Source of the DNA: Gemmatimonadaceae bacterium
Lineage (GTDB): Bacteria > Gemmatimonadota > Gemmatimonadetes > Gemmatimonadales > Gemmatimonadaceae
Assembly: GCA_013361335.1 (NCBI GenBank)
Contig: JABFYH010000221.1
Coordinates: 1 to 34,325 of the forward strand
Length of the DNA: 34,325 bases
Direction: 5' to 3'
Under the pieces are notes generated by a model. That model searched no databases. It saw only the letters and a list, made by a program, of their open reading frames with translations, and was not told the DNA's origin. Positions 1 to 7,881 of the stretch are shown here, one piece after another. How positions within the stretch are numbered: the stretch's first letter is position 1; every line of letters starts with the position of its first letter. The position numbers were made by a program, and so were the translations under genes.

Positions 1-16
1 GTCTCACCGTCTCACC
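1..16. repeat. 8-bp tandem repeat, two copies, at a gene end
   Basis: Two perfect copies of GTCTCACC lie at 1-8 and 9-16 and may continue left of the window. On the minus strand the unit reads GGTGAGAC. The TGA in the copy at 9-16 is the stop codon (14-12) of the CocE-like gene. The unit resembles the octamers at 10281-10312 and in lhr near 27200; on the minus strand these read as ACGGTGAG and ACGGTCTG. Confidence 0.6.
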
Positions 17-1835
17 GATACGGCACGTCGAGCTTCACCGCGGTGACGATCGTCGTGCTCGGCACTCGGCTCGGGGTGAGATACGGGCTGTCGACGTTCG
101 TGAGCTCGAGCCGCAGGGTGTGTCCCGCGTCGGCGCGCCACAGGTTGCCGTAGGTCGGGATCGTCACGTCGACGTCGCCGATCGTCACCCCCTCACTCGC
201 ACTCTGTAGCGTGTAGGTGCCGCGCGTGACTAGGCGCTTCGTGCGCGCTTCGTCCACGTCGAACAGCCGCACGTCGAACTGCACGCGATACGCGGCCGTC
301 GACGCGTGCAGCGTCACCGTCGGCTGGCCGGCAATCGTGAGGGCGCTCCCGCCACTGAGCTCCGTCACCGGGACCTCGTACGCCGCCAGGCTCGTTGGCA
401 CCTCCGGCGACTCGGGCGGCACCGGCAGCGGCTTGAGCTCCTCGGCGCCTATCATGACGAAGGGATCCCAGAAGAACCCGCCCGCCGGATCGGTGAGGGG
501 ATTCACCAGCACCGCGGGGGGCGCATCGAATGTCTTCGACAGCTGTCCGGTGGCGAGCGCGCCGAGCGTCGGTACGGTGATCACGTTGGCCGGGTCGAAG
601 GGCTCGTCGCGCGGACGAGTGAGCGCGGCGTACACGACGTTCGGCGGCGCGGTGCCGCTTCCCTTCAGGTAGTAGGCGAGCCACGACTTGATGAGGTCGA
701 GCACGTAGCTCACCTCGCCCGGCTTGTTGGCGGCGCGCGGGTGGCCGAGATCGCCGAAGTACGCCGCCACCGGATAGGCAGGATCGATCGTCTGAAGCGC
801 CAGGATCATCCGCTTCGCCTCCGACATCGGGAACAGGTCGTCGGTGAAGCCCTGCACCGTGAACACCGGGATGTGCGTCGCCGCGACCTGGTTCCAGAAG
901 GTCTGCTGCCACCAGATGGACCGGTATCCCGCCAATCCGTCGACGACGTTCCGATAGATCGGATCGACGTCGTTCGGCTCCTGCGCGTTGATCCACGCGT
1001 GCCACTCGATGAAGTAGTCCGGATAGTTGGAGTATGGGCGCGCCGTGTTCTCCTGGCGGAAGCCGGAGACGTACAGGCCGTTGATGTAGGTCAGCTTCGC
1101 GGCGCCAACTCCGGCGATGGACTCGCGCTCGCGACCGTTCGGCATGAGGCCATAGAGCAGGTCACTCCAGGCGGCGATCGGGACGACGGTCCGGATGCGC
1201 ACCGTGCTCCCGTTGGGAGTGGTGAAGGTCGGCTGGAGCGCGGCGAGCCAGGAATGTCCACCGCCGTACGACGCGCCGGTCACGGCCACCGCATCGGCAT
1301 TCAGCTGATTCTTCGGTTCGTCCACCACCTGCGCGATCATGCTGCGCAGGTCGGCGACCTCGGCGTGAACGTCGACCATGTTCACCTGCCCCCAGGAGTC
1401 GCCGAAGCCGCGCGTGGAGTAGCGCAGCACGCCGTAGCCCTCGGCGAGCAGCGCTTGCATCTGGTCGCCCGAACCGTTCTTGCTGCCGCCGTACCCGTGG
1501 ATGATCACGACGAGCGGTGTCGGCTTCCGCGCGCTCATCGGCAGGTCGAGGGTGACGTCGAGCAGGGTGCCGTCGACGCTGCTCGCGAGGAAGCCGACGC
1601 ATTCCCTGATGCTCTTATTGGTCTTGCAGGTCAGGCCGGGCTGGGTGATGCCCTCTCCCGTGAATGCGCCGACGCGGTAGCTGTCCGCACCGAAGGTGTG
1701 GGGTGGGGGAGGGCCTTGATCGGCGCTCGCCGCCTGGACGTCGCGCGAGGCGGGGGCTGGGACCGGTGGACCGGCGATCTTCTCGTTGCAGGCGGCAGCG
1801 AGGACGAGCAGCAGGCCGAGCCGTACGAAGGACAT
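12..1835 (-). CDS. CocE/NonD-type (S15-like) alpha/beta hydrolase, predicted lipoprotein
   Basis: This 607-residue exported serine hydrolase probably cleaves an ester, amide or X-Pro bond; the substrate is unknown. Residues 1-15 are a hydrophobic signal ending in a weak lipobox (AAA-C16). The oxyanion-type motif HGYGG is at 113-117. The nucleophile elbow GASYGG places Ser at 189, acid candidates are D332/D333 in GFTDD, and H365 sits in GHPRA, completing an alpha/beta-hydrolase triad. The last 150 or so residues are beta-rich, as in the C-terminal jelly-roll of X-Pro dipeptidyl peptidases and CocE. The start is supported by GGAGG 7 nt upstream on the minus strand. The gene stands alone and its stop lies in an octamer repeat. 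The fold assignment is firm; the reaction is inferred. Confidence 0.88.
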   Translation of the reverse strand: MSFVRLGLLLVLAAACNEKIAGPPVPAPASRDVQAASADQGPPPPHTFGADSYRVGAFTGEGITQPGLTCKTNKSIRECVGFLASSVDGTLLDVTLDLPMSARKPTPLVVIIHGYGGSKNGSGDQMQALLAEGYGVLRYSTRGFGDSWGQVNMVDVHAEVADLRSMIAQVVDEPKNQLNADAVAVTGASYGGGHSWLAALQPTFTTPNGSTVRIRTVVPIAAWSDLLYGLMPNGRERESIAGVGAAKLTYINGLYVSGFRQENTARPYSNYPDYFIEWHAWINAQEPNDVDPIYRNVVDGLAGYRSIWWQQTFWNQVAATHIPVFTVQGFTDDLFPMSEAKRMILALQTIDPAYPVAAYFGDLGHPRAANKPGEVSYVLDLIKSWLAYYLKGSGTAPPNVVYAALTRPRDEPFDPANVITVPTLGALATGQLSKTFDAPPAVLVNPLTDPAGGFFWDPFVMIGAEELKPLPVPPESPEVPTSLAAYEVPVTELSGGSALTIAGQPTVTLHASTAAYRVQFDVRLFDVDEARTKRLVTRGTYTLQSASEGVTIGDVDVTIPTYGNLWRADAGHTLRLELTNVDSPYLTPSRVPSTTIVTAVKLDVPYR

Positions 1836-2098
1836 GACGACCTCCAGTGGGATACGGTCGTTCCACCCGGAGATCGGGCAAGAATCGTACGTTTATGACT
1901 CTTGTGTCCCGTGAGCTGGCGGTCTCAGCGCGAGGATTGCAACAGCATTTGGAAACCGGCCTCGCGGTGCGCGCGCGGATCGAACGAGAAACGCATCTTG
2001 ATCCGCCGTTTCTGTGGAGTTCGCCCGTTCCGTGCATGCGGCTGTCGGAGGCCGGCCTTACGAAGAAGCGTACGAGCAAAGGAGTGATGCCCGCGTGG

Positions 2099-2184
2099 TC
2101 GTGGCAGCGTAGAGGGCCATTGGGAGTCCGACAGCCCGTGCGACCGATCCGCTGGATGTTGGAGCAGTCGAAAAAATGTTGATC
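2099..2184 (+). repeat. Dispersed intergenic repeat, single copy
   Basis: From 2099 to 2168 this matches 7756-7825 without gaps, at roughly 85% identity. The shared block includes CGACCGATCCGCTGGATG and TTGGAGCAGT. Its first 20 or so bases match even better, in inverted orientation, the left arm of the element at 7650-7732. No paired inverted arm is visible here, so this is a solo unit. Function is unknown. Confidence 0.7.
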
Positions 2185-2230
2185 CCGGACGCTCCAACAA
2201 AGCATGCAAGCGTGGTCCTCCGACCGCCGC

Positions 2231-2260
2231 ACCGAGCGGCCCCGAGCGGCCCCGAGCGGC
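2231..2260. repeat. 10-bp tandem repeat, three copies
   Basis: Three near-perfect copies of CCGAGCGGCC-type units run end to end, followed by the partial unit CCCGAA. They lie about 45 bp upstream of the small acidic protein gene, in its probable leader or promoter. They could be a slippage tract; no known binding site is recognised. Confidence 0.6.
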
Positions 2261-2304
2261 CCCGAACTTGAACTGTCGCCGACCACCCCGAACGGAGCGA
2301 TCGA

Positions 2305-2535
2305 ATGAAGGATCCAAACTACCCGACCGAGCAGCCCAAGGACCCCGTCGCCGACGCGCTCACCGACCGCAACTCCGATCCCGCGGCCGACGCGCAGGAC
2401 GCGTCGCTCAAGGTCCACGGTGACGCACTGCTCGACTCCCGCGGGGCGGGGGGAAAGGCCTCCTACGGTGAGCTCTCCGGCGACGACCAGTCAGATGATG
2501 GGCCCCCCGACGGCTCGCGGGACGAAGGGTTCTAG
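2305..2535 (+). CDS. Small acidic hydrophilic protein, unknown function
   Basis: This 76-residue protein begins MKDPNYPTEQ and is very rich in Asp, Glu, Gly, Ser and Pro. It has no Cys, no hydrophobic stretch and no signal peptide, so it should be a soluble and largely disordered cytosolic protein. A weak GGAG lies about 9 nt upstream of the ATG. It is followed by a strong hairpin at 2570-2594 and converges with the App1-type gene. I do not recognise a family. The reading frame and terminator support a real gene, but the short length leaves some doubt. Confidence 0.6.
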   Translation: MKDPNYPTEQPKDPVADALTDRNSDPAADAQDASLKVHGDALLDSRGAGGKASYGELSGDDQSDDGPPDGSRDEGF

Positions 2536-2569
2536 CAGCCCGCGCCGAGCCCGCGTAGCCTGCCGATCT

Positions 2570-2594
2570 GAGGCCGCCCTACCCGGGCGGCCTC
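2570..2594. terminator. Hairpin terminator between convergent genes
   Basis: A perfect 10-bp stem (GAGGCCGCCC 2570-2579 with GGGCGGCCTC 2585-2594) has a 5-nt loop and is followed on the plus strand by GTTTGCGTT. It ends the small acidic protein gene and overlaps the stop codon of the App1-type gene (2579-2581), so it may act on both strands. The U-tract is weak. Confidence 0.7.
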
Positions 2595-3814
2595 GTTTGC
2601 GTTCGGCCCTCCTCCACGACGACCGTCGGCGCCTTCTCGTCGGACACCCCTGGCACGTCGACTTTCGTTCCGGTGGTTCCTTCGTCTGCCTTCTTCTCCT
2701 CCTTGATCCCGGGCAGCGACTCCTTCGTGATCCACCCCTGCTCCGCCGCGTGCTGCGCGGCGGCGTAGGTGTCGTCGGCGAGAATCAGCGTCGACCCGGC
2801 CGCCAGCACCTCCTTCGCCAGCGCCTGCACGCTGGCCGAGCGTTCGGGGTGCGTATCCACGTTGCGGATGTAGATGGCGAGGATGCGTCCCGGAAACTCA
2901 CCGATGATCTTCCGGTAGATCTCCGGATCCTTCTGGCTGTTGTCGCCGATGAGAATGAACGGCAGCGTCGGATACAGCTCGAGCAGCTCCCGGATCACCG
3001 GCTCCTTGAAGTTCCCCAACCGGCTCGACGTGAGCGCCGAGAGCACGATGTCCCAGTCGCGCAGATTGATCGGGCCGCGCGGGATCCCCTGGATGTCCAT
3101 GAAATCGGCCACGATGTCGTGGATGTTCCACGGGCTGCTCGATACGTAGAAGATCGGGTTGAGCCGCGCACCGTCGCCCCCCTGCTCGAGCGCCCGGTAG
3201 AACGCCGCGACGCCCGGGAAGGGGAGCCGCGTGCGTGCATTGCCGAGCATCACGGTGCGCACCGCCTGGAGAAAGCTCGTGATGCGTGACTGGATCACCG
3301 TGTCGTCCAGATCGCTGATGACGCCGAAGCTCGGCGCGCCGGCCGGCACGCGGACCTGCGCCGTGGCCCGCACCTCCGCGTGCCCCGCCGGCAACGGCGA
3401 CACCAGGCGAAGGTCCACCGAGTGCCATGCGTCGGTCGTCGGCAACGGCGCCGGCAGGTCGATCCACGTCCGGATGAACCCCTCGTCGTCGGCGTCGATC
3501 TCGCACACCGCGCCGCCCACCGCGATCCGCACGCGCGCATGCGGCAACGGATCGGCATCGATGCGCTTGTAGGTGTTGAACAGGTTCCGCCACACCGAGT
3601 CGGTCGCCGTCGCGGGCGCGATGTCCTTCGCCTCCTGCACCCGCCCCTGCACGAGCACCCGCGTCCCCCCCGCGCAGCCGCGATAGGGAACGATCTCGTA
3701 CCGCGGGGGAACGCCGATCCCCAACGACCGGCTCGCGCGGTCCAGCTCCCCCACGACCTCACGCGCGATGCGACCCAGCCGTTCGCGCCAGCTCCGCTCC
3801 GTCCGCTCGTCCAT
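2579..3814 (-). CDS. App1-type phosphatase (DUF2183, phosphatidate phosphatase-like)
   Basis: This 411-residue protein matches the App1 family, whose yeast member is a Mg-dependent phosphatidate phosphatase. The catalytic DxDxT motif is D168-L-D170-D-T172, preceded by FGVIS. Supporting family blocks are FYVSSSPWN (about 222-230) and ILIGDNSQKDPEIY (about 287-300). The N-terminal part (about 40-160) carries the beta-rich segment usual before the catalytic domain. The last 40 residues are Lys/Glu/Thr-rich and low complexity. There is no signal peptide, so it should be cytosolic. The start is chosen because GGAGG lies 8 nt upstream; the frame stays open far upstream, but that part overlaps the S12 gene and is not coding. 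The substrate in bacteria is not established. Confidence 0.88.
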   Translation of the reverse strand: MDERTERSWRERLGRIAREVVGELDRASRSLGIGVPPRYEIVPYRGCAGGTRVLVQGRVQEAKDIAPATATDSVWRNLFNTYKRIDADPLPHARVRIAVGGAVCEIDADDEGFIRTWIDLPAPLPTTDAWHSVDLRLVSPLPAGHAEVRATAQVRVPAGAPSFGVISDLDDTVIQSRITSFLQAVRTVMLGNARTRLPFPGVAAFYRALEQGGDGARLNPIFYVSSSPWNIHDIVADFMDIQGIPRGPINLRDWDIVLSALTSSRLGNFKEPVIRELLELYPTLPFILIGDNSQKDPEIYRKIIGEFPGRILAIYIRNVDTHPERSASVQALAKEVLAAGSTLILADDTYAAAQHAAEQGWITKESLPGIKEEKKADEGTTGTKVDVPGVSDEKAPTVVVEEGRTQTRPPG

Positions 3815-3910
3815 GGCGTTCGCCTCCGTGCAAGCGGTGCGCCCTTCCGGCGCCGAGCCGGCGCGCCGTACATTCGGCGATCTCACGGTCGCCGATACGG
3901 GGAGGTCACG

Positions 3911-5680
3911 ATGCGCACCACCATCCGACGGGTTGTTCCGCTCGCGCTGGCGTTGACTGGCTGCGCCACCGCCGCGCCAGGTACCTCGGGCAGCGACGAC
4001 CTCGACGCCTTCGTCGCTGCGCAGATGGCCCAGCGACATGTGCCCGGCCTGTCCCTCGCCATCATCCAGGATGGGCGGATCGTGGAGGCACGGGCCTACG
4101 GTGTGACCGATCCCGGCGGCCACACGCCGGTCACGACGTCCACCCTCTTCCAGGCCGGCTCCATCAGCAAGTCGGTCAGCGCCCTCGGCGCGCTGCGGCT
4201 CGTCGAGCAGGGGCGCCTCGACCTCGACGCCGACGTCAATCGCACGCTGACGACATGGAAGGTGCCGTCGAATCCGTTCACGGCGGTGAAGCCGGTGACG
4301 CTGCGCGGGATCCTGTCGCACACCGCCGGCCTCACCGTGCACGGATTCCCGGGGTACGCGGTCGACGTCGCACGCCCCACCCTGGTGCAGGTGCTGGATG
4401 GCGAGGCGCCCACCAACACTGCGCCCATTCGCGTCGACACCGCGCCCGGCGCGATGTGGCGCTACTCCGGCGGCGGCTACACGGTGATGCAGCAGATGAT
4501 CGTCGACCTCACCGGCGAGCCCTTCCCCGACTTCATGCGCCGGACGGTGCTGCAGCCGATCGGCATGACGAACAGCTCGTTCGAGCAGCCCCTTCCCCCC
4601 GCGATGGCGGCGATGACGGCGGGCGGACAGTACGGCAACCTGCAGCCGGTGAAGGGGCGGTGGCACGTCTACCCGGAGATGGCGGCCGCCGGCCTGTGGA
4701 CGACGCCGACCGACCTCGCCCGCTTCGCGATCGAGGTCCAGGAGGCGTATGCGGGCCGCTCGTCGAAGGTGATCTCGCGCGCGATGACCCGCCGCATGCT
4801 CACGGCCGAGAAGCAGGGCGACGGCCTGGGCTTCTTTCTCCAGGGCACCGGCCCGACGCTGCTCTTCAACCACGGCGGCCGCGACGAGGGGTTCGACGCG
4901 TCGCTCAACGCCCTGGCCGAGAGCGGCCAGGGGCTCGTGGTGATGATCAACGCGAACGACAACTCGAACATGATGAACCGCCTCGTCGCCTTCGTGGCGA
5001 GAAAGTACGCCTGGCCGGGAGTCGCGTCGACGTACGTCGCCCCGGTGGCAGCCGCCGCGCCGATCGCGGTCGAGCGGCTGCGGGCGATCACCGGCCGCTA
5101 CGAGCGCTCGAACAACAACATGATGACGCTGGGCACGCTGAACGGACGGCTGTACGTCATCTCGGACGGACTGCCGGACGAGGAGTTCGTGGCGGTGCGC
5201 GACGACCAGTTCCAATCGGTCGATCGCGACGTGCGGCTCGGATTCGTGCGCGACGCGAGCGGCGCGGTGACGAGGCTCACCTGGACGATGGGCGGCACCA
5301 CGCGCACCGCGCCGCGCGTCGGTCCGCTCGTCAGCTCGCTGGCCCGACAAGCCGATCCGGACCCTGCGCTCACCGCACGCGTCGATGCCGCGTTGCGCGC
5401 CATGGCCCAGGGCGGCGCCGCCGTCGCGAGCGCCGCCGCGCTGACGCCCGGCGCCCAGCGTGATTTCTCGCGCAGCGGGCCCTGGCCGGCGGCGGTCGGC
5501 TATCGCGGTATCGCCTTCGTCGCCTCGGAGCGCGTCGCGGGGCGCGGACTGGAGCGGCACGGGTCGCCCGTCGACCGGATCGCCTACTACACCCTGACGA
5601 CCGATTCCGGTCAGCGCGGCCTCATGGTCCACCTGACGAGCGACGGATTGATCACCGACTTCGACGACGTGGTGGATTGA
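3911..5680 (+). CDS. S12 serine hydrolase (beta-lactamase/PBP-like), lipoprotein
   Basis: This 589-residue exported protein belongs to the class C beta-lactamase/DD-peptidase fold (S12). It has the lipobox LTGC with C18, the active-site motif S84-I-S-K87, the Y185-S-G motif and H321-G-G in place of KTG. The catalytic domain spans about 30-370. The C-terminal 200 residues form an extra domain of the kind often appended to S12 hydrolases that act as esterases or D-aminopeptidases. It need not hydrolyse antibiotics. Start: GGAGG at 3901-3905, 5 nt before the ATG; the longer frame upstream lies over the divergent App1 gene. Its TGA overlaps the ATG of the M1 peptidase by 1 nt, so the two are probably translationally coupled. 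Confidence 0.9.
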   Translation: MRTTIRRVVPLALALTGCATAAPGTSGSDDLDAFVAAQMAQRHVPGLSLAIIQDGRIVEARAYGVTDPGGHTPVTTSTLFQAGSISKSVSALGALRLVEQGRLDLDADVNRTLTTWKVPSNPFTAVKPVTLRGILSHTAGLTVHGFPGYAVDVARPTLVQVLDGEAPTNTAPIRVDTAPGAMWRYSGGGYTVMQQMIVDLTGEPFPDFMRRTVLQPIGMTNSSFEQPLPPAMAAMTAGGQYGNLQPVKGRWHVYPEMAAAGLWTTPTDLARFAIEVQEAYAGRSSKVISRAMTRRMLTAEKQGDGLGFFLQGTGPTLLFNHGGRDEGFDASLNALAESGQGLVVMINANDNSNMMNRLVAFVARKYAWPGVASTYVAPVAAAAPIAVERLRAITGRYERSNNNMMTLGTLNGRLYVISDGLPDEEFVAVRDDQFQSVDRDVRLGFVRDASGAVTRLTWTMGGTTRTAPRVGPLVSSLARQADPDPALTARVDAALRAMAQGGAAVASAAALTPGAQRDFSRSGPWPAAVGYRGIAFVASERVAGRGLERHGSPVDRIAYYTLTTDSGQRGLMVHLTSDGLITDFDDVVD

Positions 5681-7614
5681 TGCGGCATCTCCTGTCTGCC
5701 GCTGCCGTCGCATTCGCGGTCGCTCTCGCCGCACCCGCGGCGTCGCAGTCGCCGGTCGCGTCGATCGAGGAGGGCTCATCCTTCCGTCCCCTCGCCCTTC
5801 CGACGCCGAACGATCAGCGCACCGGCGCCGGCCGGCCCGGTCCGCGCTATTGGCAGCAGCGCGCCGACTACCGCATCGTCGCCACGCTCGACACGGCGCG
5901 GCGCGAGCTGCGCGGACGCGAGACGATCCACTACGTCAACAACTCGCCGCACGCGTTGCCGTATCTGTGGCTCTACGTCGAGCAGAACATCTGCCGGGCC
6001 AACAGCATCACCGGCACGCTCAACCAGCCGCCGCTCACCTTCGCCGACATCGTCTTCGATTTCTCCTGCGGTGGCGCCGTCAGGGAGGGCGTCGTGCTGG
6101 AGTCGGCCACGATCGCCGGCGCGACCATGAAGTCCGCCGTCTACGGCACGACGATGCGCGTCGATCTCGCGCGTCCGCTCGCACCCGGCACATCGGTTGA
6201 ACTGGACTTCGCCTGGCACTTCACCATCCCCGACCAGGGGGTGGGCCGCATGGGGCGCGACGGGCCGCTGTACGAGGTCGCGCAGTGGTACCCGCGCATG
6301 GCGGTGTACGACGACGTGAAGGGGTGGAACACGGAGCCGTACATCGGCGCTGGGGAGTTCTACCTCGAGTACGGCAACTACGACGTGACCCTGACGGTGC
6401 CCGCCGGCTACACGGTTGCGGCCACGGGCGAGCTGCGCAATCCCGAGCAGGCGCTGACCGCAGCCCAGCGATCACGCCTCGCGCGCGCGCAACAATCGGA
6501 TACGGCCGTAGCGGTGATCACGCGCGAGGAAGCTCTGGCTGCGATGACCGCTCCTCCGCTCGTTCGCTCCCCCGCTCGTCCGGCCGTTTGGCACTTCACC
6601 GCCACCAACGTGCGCGACGTCGCCTTCGCCGCGGCGCCCAACTGGATCTGGGAGGCGAGCTCCTACGACGGCATCCTCATCCAGACCCTCTACCGCCCCT
6701 CGGCCGACAAGTGGGCCAACGGCGAGGCGCACCGGATGGCGCGCGGCGCGATCAAGCACTTCAGCGAGCAGTGGTATCGCTATCCCTACCCGCACGCCAC
6801 CACGGTGGAAGGCCCGGTGGGCGGGATGGAGTATCCGATGCTCACTTTCGTCCCCAACGGGTCGTCCCGCGAGACGACCCAGTGGGAGCTCGCGCACGAG
6901 TTCGGGCACGAATGGTTCCCGATGATCGTCGGCTCCAACGAACGACTCTATCCCTGGATGGACGAGGGGTTCAACACCTTCATCGACCTGCGCAACGCCG
7001 CCCTCTACTTCGCCGGTACGCCGTACGGCGACACGATCGAGGCGAACCCGCTCCACCTCGCGGCCGAGCACACGAAACGAGGCGAGCAGCCGCTGATCGC
7101 GAATCCCACCGAAGTGCACGACCTGATGTGGACGGGCTATCAAAAGCCGGCGCTCATGCTCTCGCTCCTCCGCAACGAGGTGCTCGGCCCCGCCCGATTC
7201 GATGCGGCTTTCCGCGATTACATCCGCACCTGGGCCTTCAGGCACCCGACCCCCGCCGACTTCTTCCGCCTCATGCGCGACGCGAGCGGCATGGAGCTGG
7301 ACTGGTTCTGGCGCGACTGGGTGTTCACGACGGCGCGGCTCGACCAGGCGGTGGAACCGGTCGTGACCGACACCACCGGCCGCGCGATGGTGAACGTCGT
7401 CAACCGCGGGACGATGATCATGCCGGCCGAGCTCCGCATCACCTACGACGACGGGACGGCCGACACCGTGCGCCTTCCGGTCGAGATGTGGAACCTTGGC
7501 CCGCGCTTCGCCTACCGGCTACCGGCGCGCAAGCACGTGCGCCGCGTCGAGGTCGACCCGCGACACGTCCTTCCGGATCAGGACCGCGGCAACAACGTCT
7601 GGGAACGGCGATGA
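5680..7614 (+). CDS. Exported M1-family zinc metallopeptidase (aminopeptidase-like)
   Basis: This 644-residue gluzincin should remove N-terminal residues from peptides outside the cytoplasm. It has a Sec signal (about 1-22, ending ASQS), an N-terminal beta domain, and a GGMEY block (381-385) that replaces the classic GAMEN. The zinc motif H406-E-F-G-H410 and the third ligand E429 in WMDEGF sit at the spacing usual for M1. A beta/helical domain follows to the end. I use the ATG at 5680, which overlaps the S12 stop as TGATG; a TTG one codon earlier would give the same protein plus one residue. The coupling suggests joint secretion with the S12 hydrolase, perhaps sequential peptide processing (inference). 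Confidence 0.92.
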   Translation: MRHLLSAAAVAFAVALAAPAASQSPVASIEEGSSFRPLALPTPNDQRTGAGRPGPRYWQQRADYRIVATLDTARRELRGRETIHYVNNSPHALPYLWLYVEQNICRANSITGTLNQPPLTFADIVFDFSCGGAVREGVVLESATIAGATMKSAVYGTTMRVDLARPLAPGTSVELDFAWHFTIPDQGVGRMGRDGPLYEVAQWYPRMAVYDDVKGWNTEPYIGAGEFYLEYGNYDVTLTVPAGYTVAATGELRNPEQALTAAQRSRLARAQQSDTAVAVITREEALAAMTAPPLVRSPARPAVWHFTATNVRDVAFAAAPNWIWEASSYDGILIQTLYRPSADKWANGEAHRMARGAIKHFSEQWYRYPYPHATTVEGPVGGMEYPMLTFVPNGSSRETTQWELAHEFGHEWFPMIVGSNERLYPWMDEGFNTFIDLRNAALYFAGTPYGDTIEANPLHLAAEHTKRGEQPLIANPTEVHDLMWTGYQKPALMLSLLRNEVLGPARFDAAFRDYIRTWAFRHPTPADFFRLMRDASGMELDWFWRDWVFTTARLDQAVEPVVTDTTGRAMVNVVNRGTMIMPAELRITYDDGTADTVRLPVEMWNLGPRFAYRLPARKHVRRVEVDPRHVLPDQDRGNNVWERR

Positions 7615-7649
7615 TCCTTCCCGCCGCACGGGATTCTGTGCGCGGGTCG

Positions 7650-7840
7650 GAGACCAACGTTTCAACTGCTCCACAAACCCGCGCGGATCGCTCCGAGCGC
7701 ATCCGAGCTTCCCAATGGCCCTCTACGCTGCCTGCGGTGAAGCTGGCACCGCTCCTCGTGGCAGCGTAGCGGGCCACAAGGGCTGCGACAGCCGGTACGA
7801 CCGATCCGCTGGATGTTGGAGCAGTTCAAATCGTTGTCGC
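7650..7840. repeat. Long inverted-repeat element with ~80-bp arms
   Basis: The left arm (7650-7732) and right arm (7760-7840) are imperfect reverse complements separated by 27 nt. Key paired blocks are CTCTACGCTGCC with GGCAGCGTAGCG, and CAACTGCTCC with GGAGCAGTTC. Each arm is a copy of the solo repeat at 2099-2184. It fills most of the 267-bp gap between the M1 gene and uup. As RNA or a cruciform it would form a very long hairpin. It contains no ORF of convincing quality. It could end M1 transcription, be a mobile-element remnant, or encode a structured RNA. Confidence 0.7.
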
Positions 7841-7881
7841 CGTAGCGACCGGCGCATCGACCGCCGCGATAGATTTCGTGC

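Larger units (their letters stand above)
1836..2304. other. 469-bp intergenic region
   Basis: This region separates the divergent CocE-like gene (-) and small acidic protein gene (+), so it should hold both promoters, but I see no convincing -35/-10 pair. It contains a short hairpin (arms AGAAACG at 1987-1993 and CGTTTCT at 2007-2013), a copy of a dispersed repeat at 2099-2184, a 9-bp inverted repeat (TGTTGGAGC 2157-2165 with GCTCCAACA 2191-2199) and a 10-bp tandem repeat at 2231-2260. Short ORFs through it have no family features and look spurious. Confidence 0.6.

Noticed and set aside
306..1898. A 530-codon plus-strand open frame antisense to the CocE-like gene
   Set aside because: Composition is typical of a shadow frame, and the minus-strand gene has a signal peptide, triad and ribosome site.
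1615..2418. A 267-codon minus frame across the 2.0-2.3 kb intergenic region
   Set aside because: It runs through a repeat and into two other genes, and the peptide is Arg/Ser-rich with no domain. Its resemblance to a frame at 7662-7913 comes from the shared DNA repeat.
3911..5680. Antibiotic-resistance beta-lactamase
   Set aside because: The S12 motifs also fit esterases and D-aminopeptidases. The C-terminal extra domain and coupling to an M1 peptidase favour peptide or ester hydrolysis.
2579..5779. A 1066-codon open frame on the minus strand spanning the App1 gene and all of the S12 gene
   Set aside because: Only the part from 3814 down has App1 motifs and a ribosome site. The upstream part is Arg/His/Ala-rich and antisense to a clear S12 gene.
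7650..7840. Integron attC site
   Set aside because: The arms are much longer than usual and the ends do not give the RYYYAAC/GTTRRRY core pair. No integron integrase or cassette array is present.
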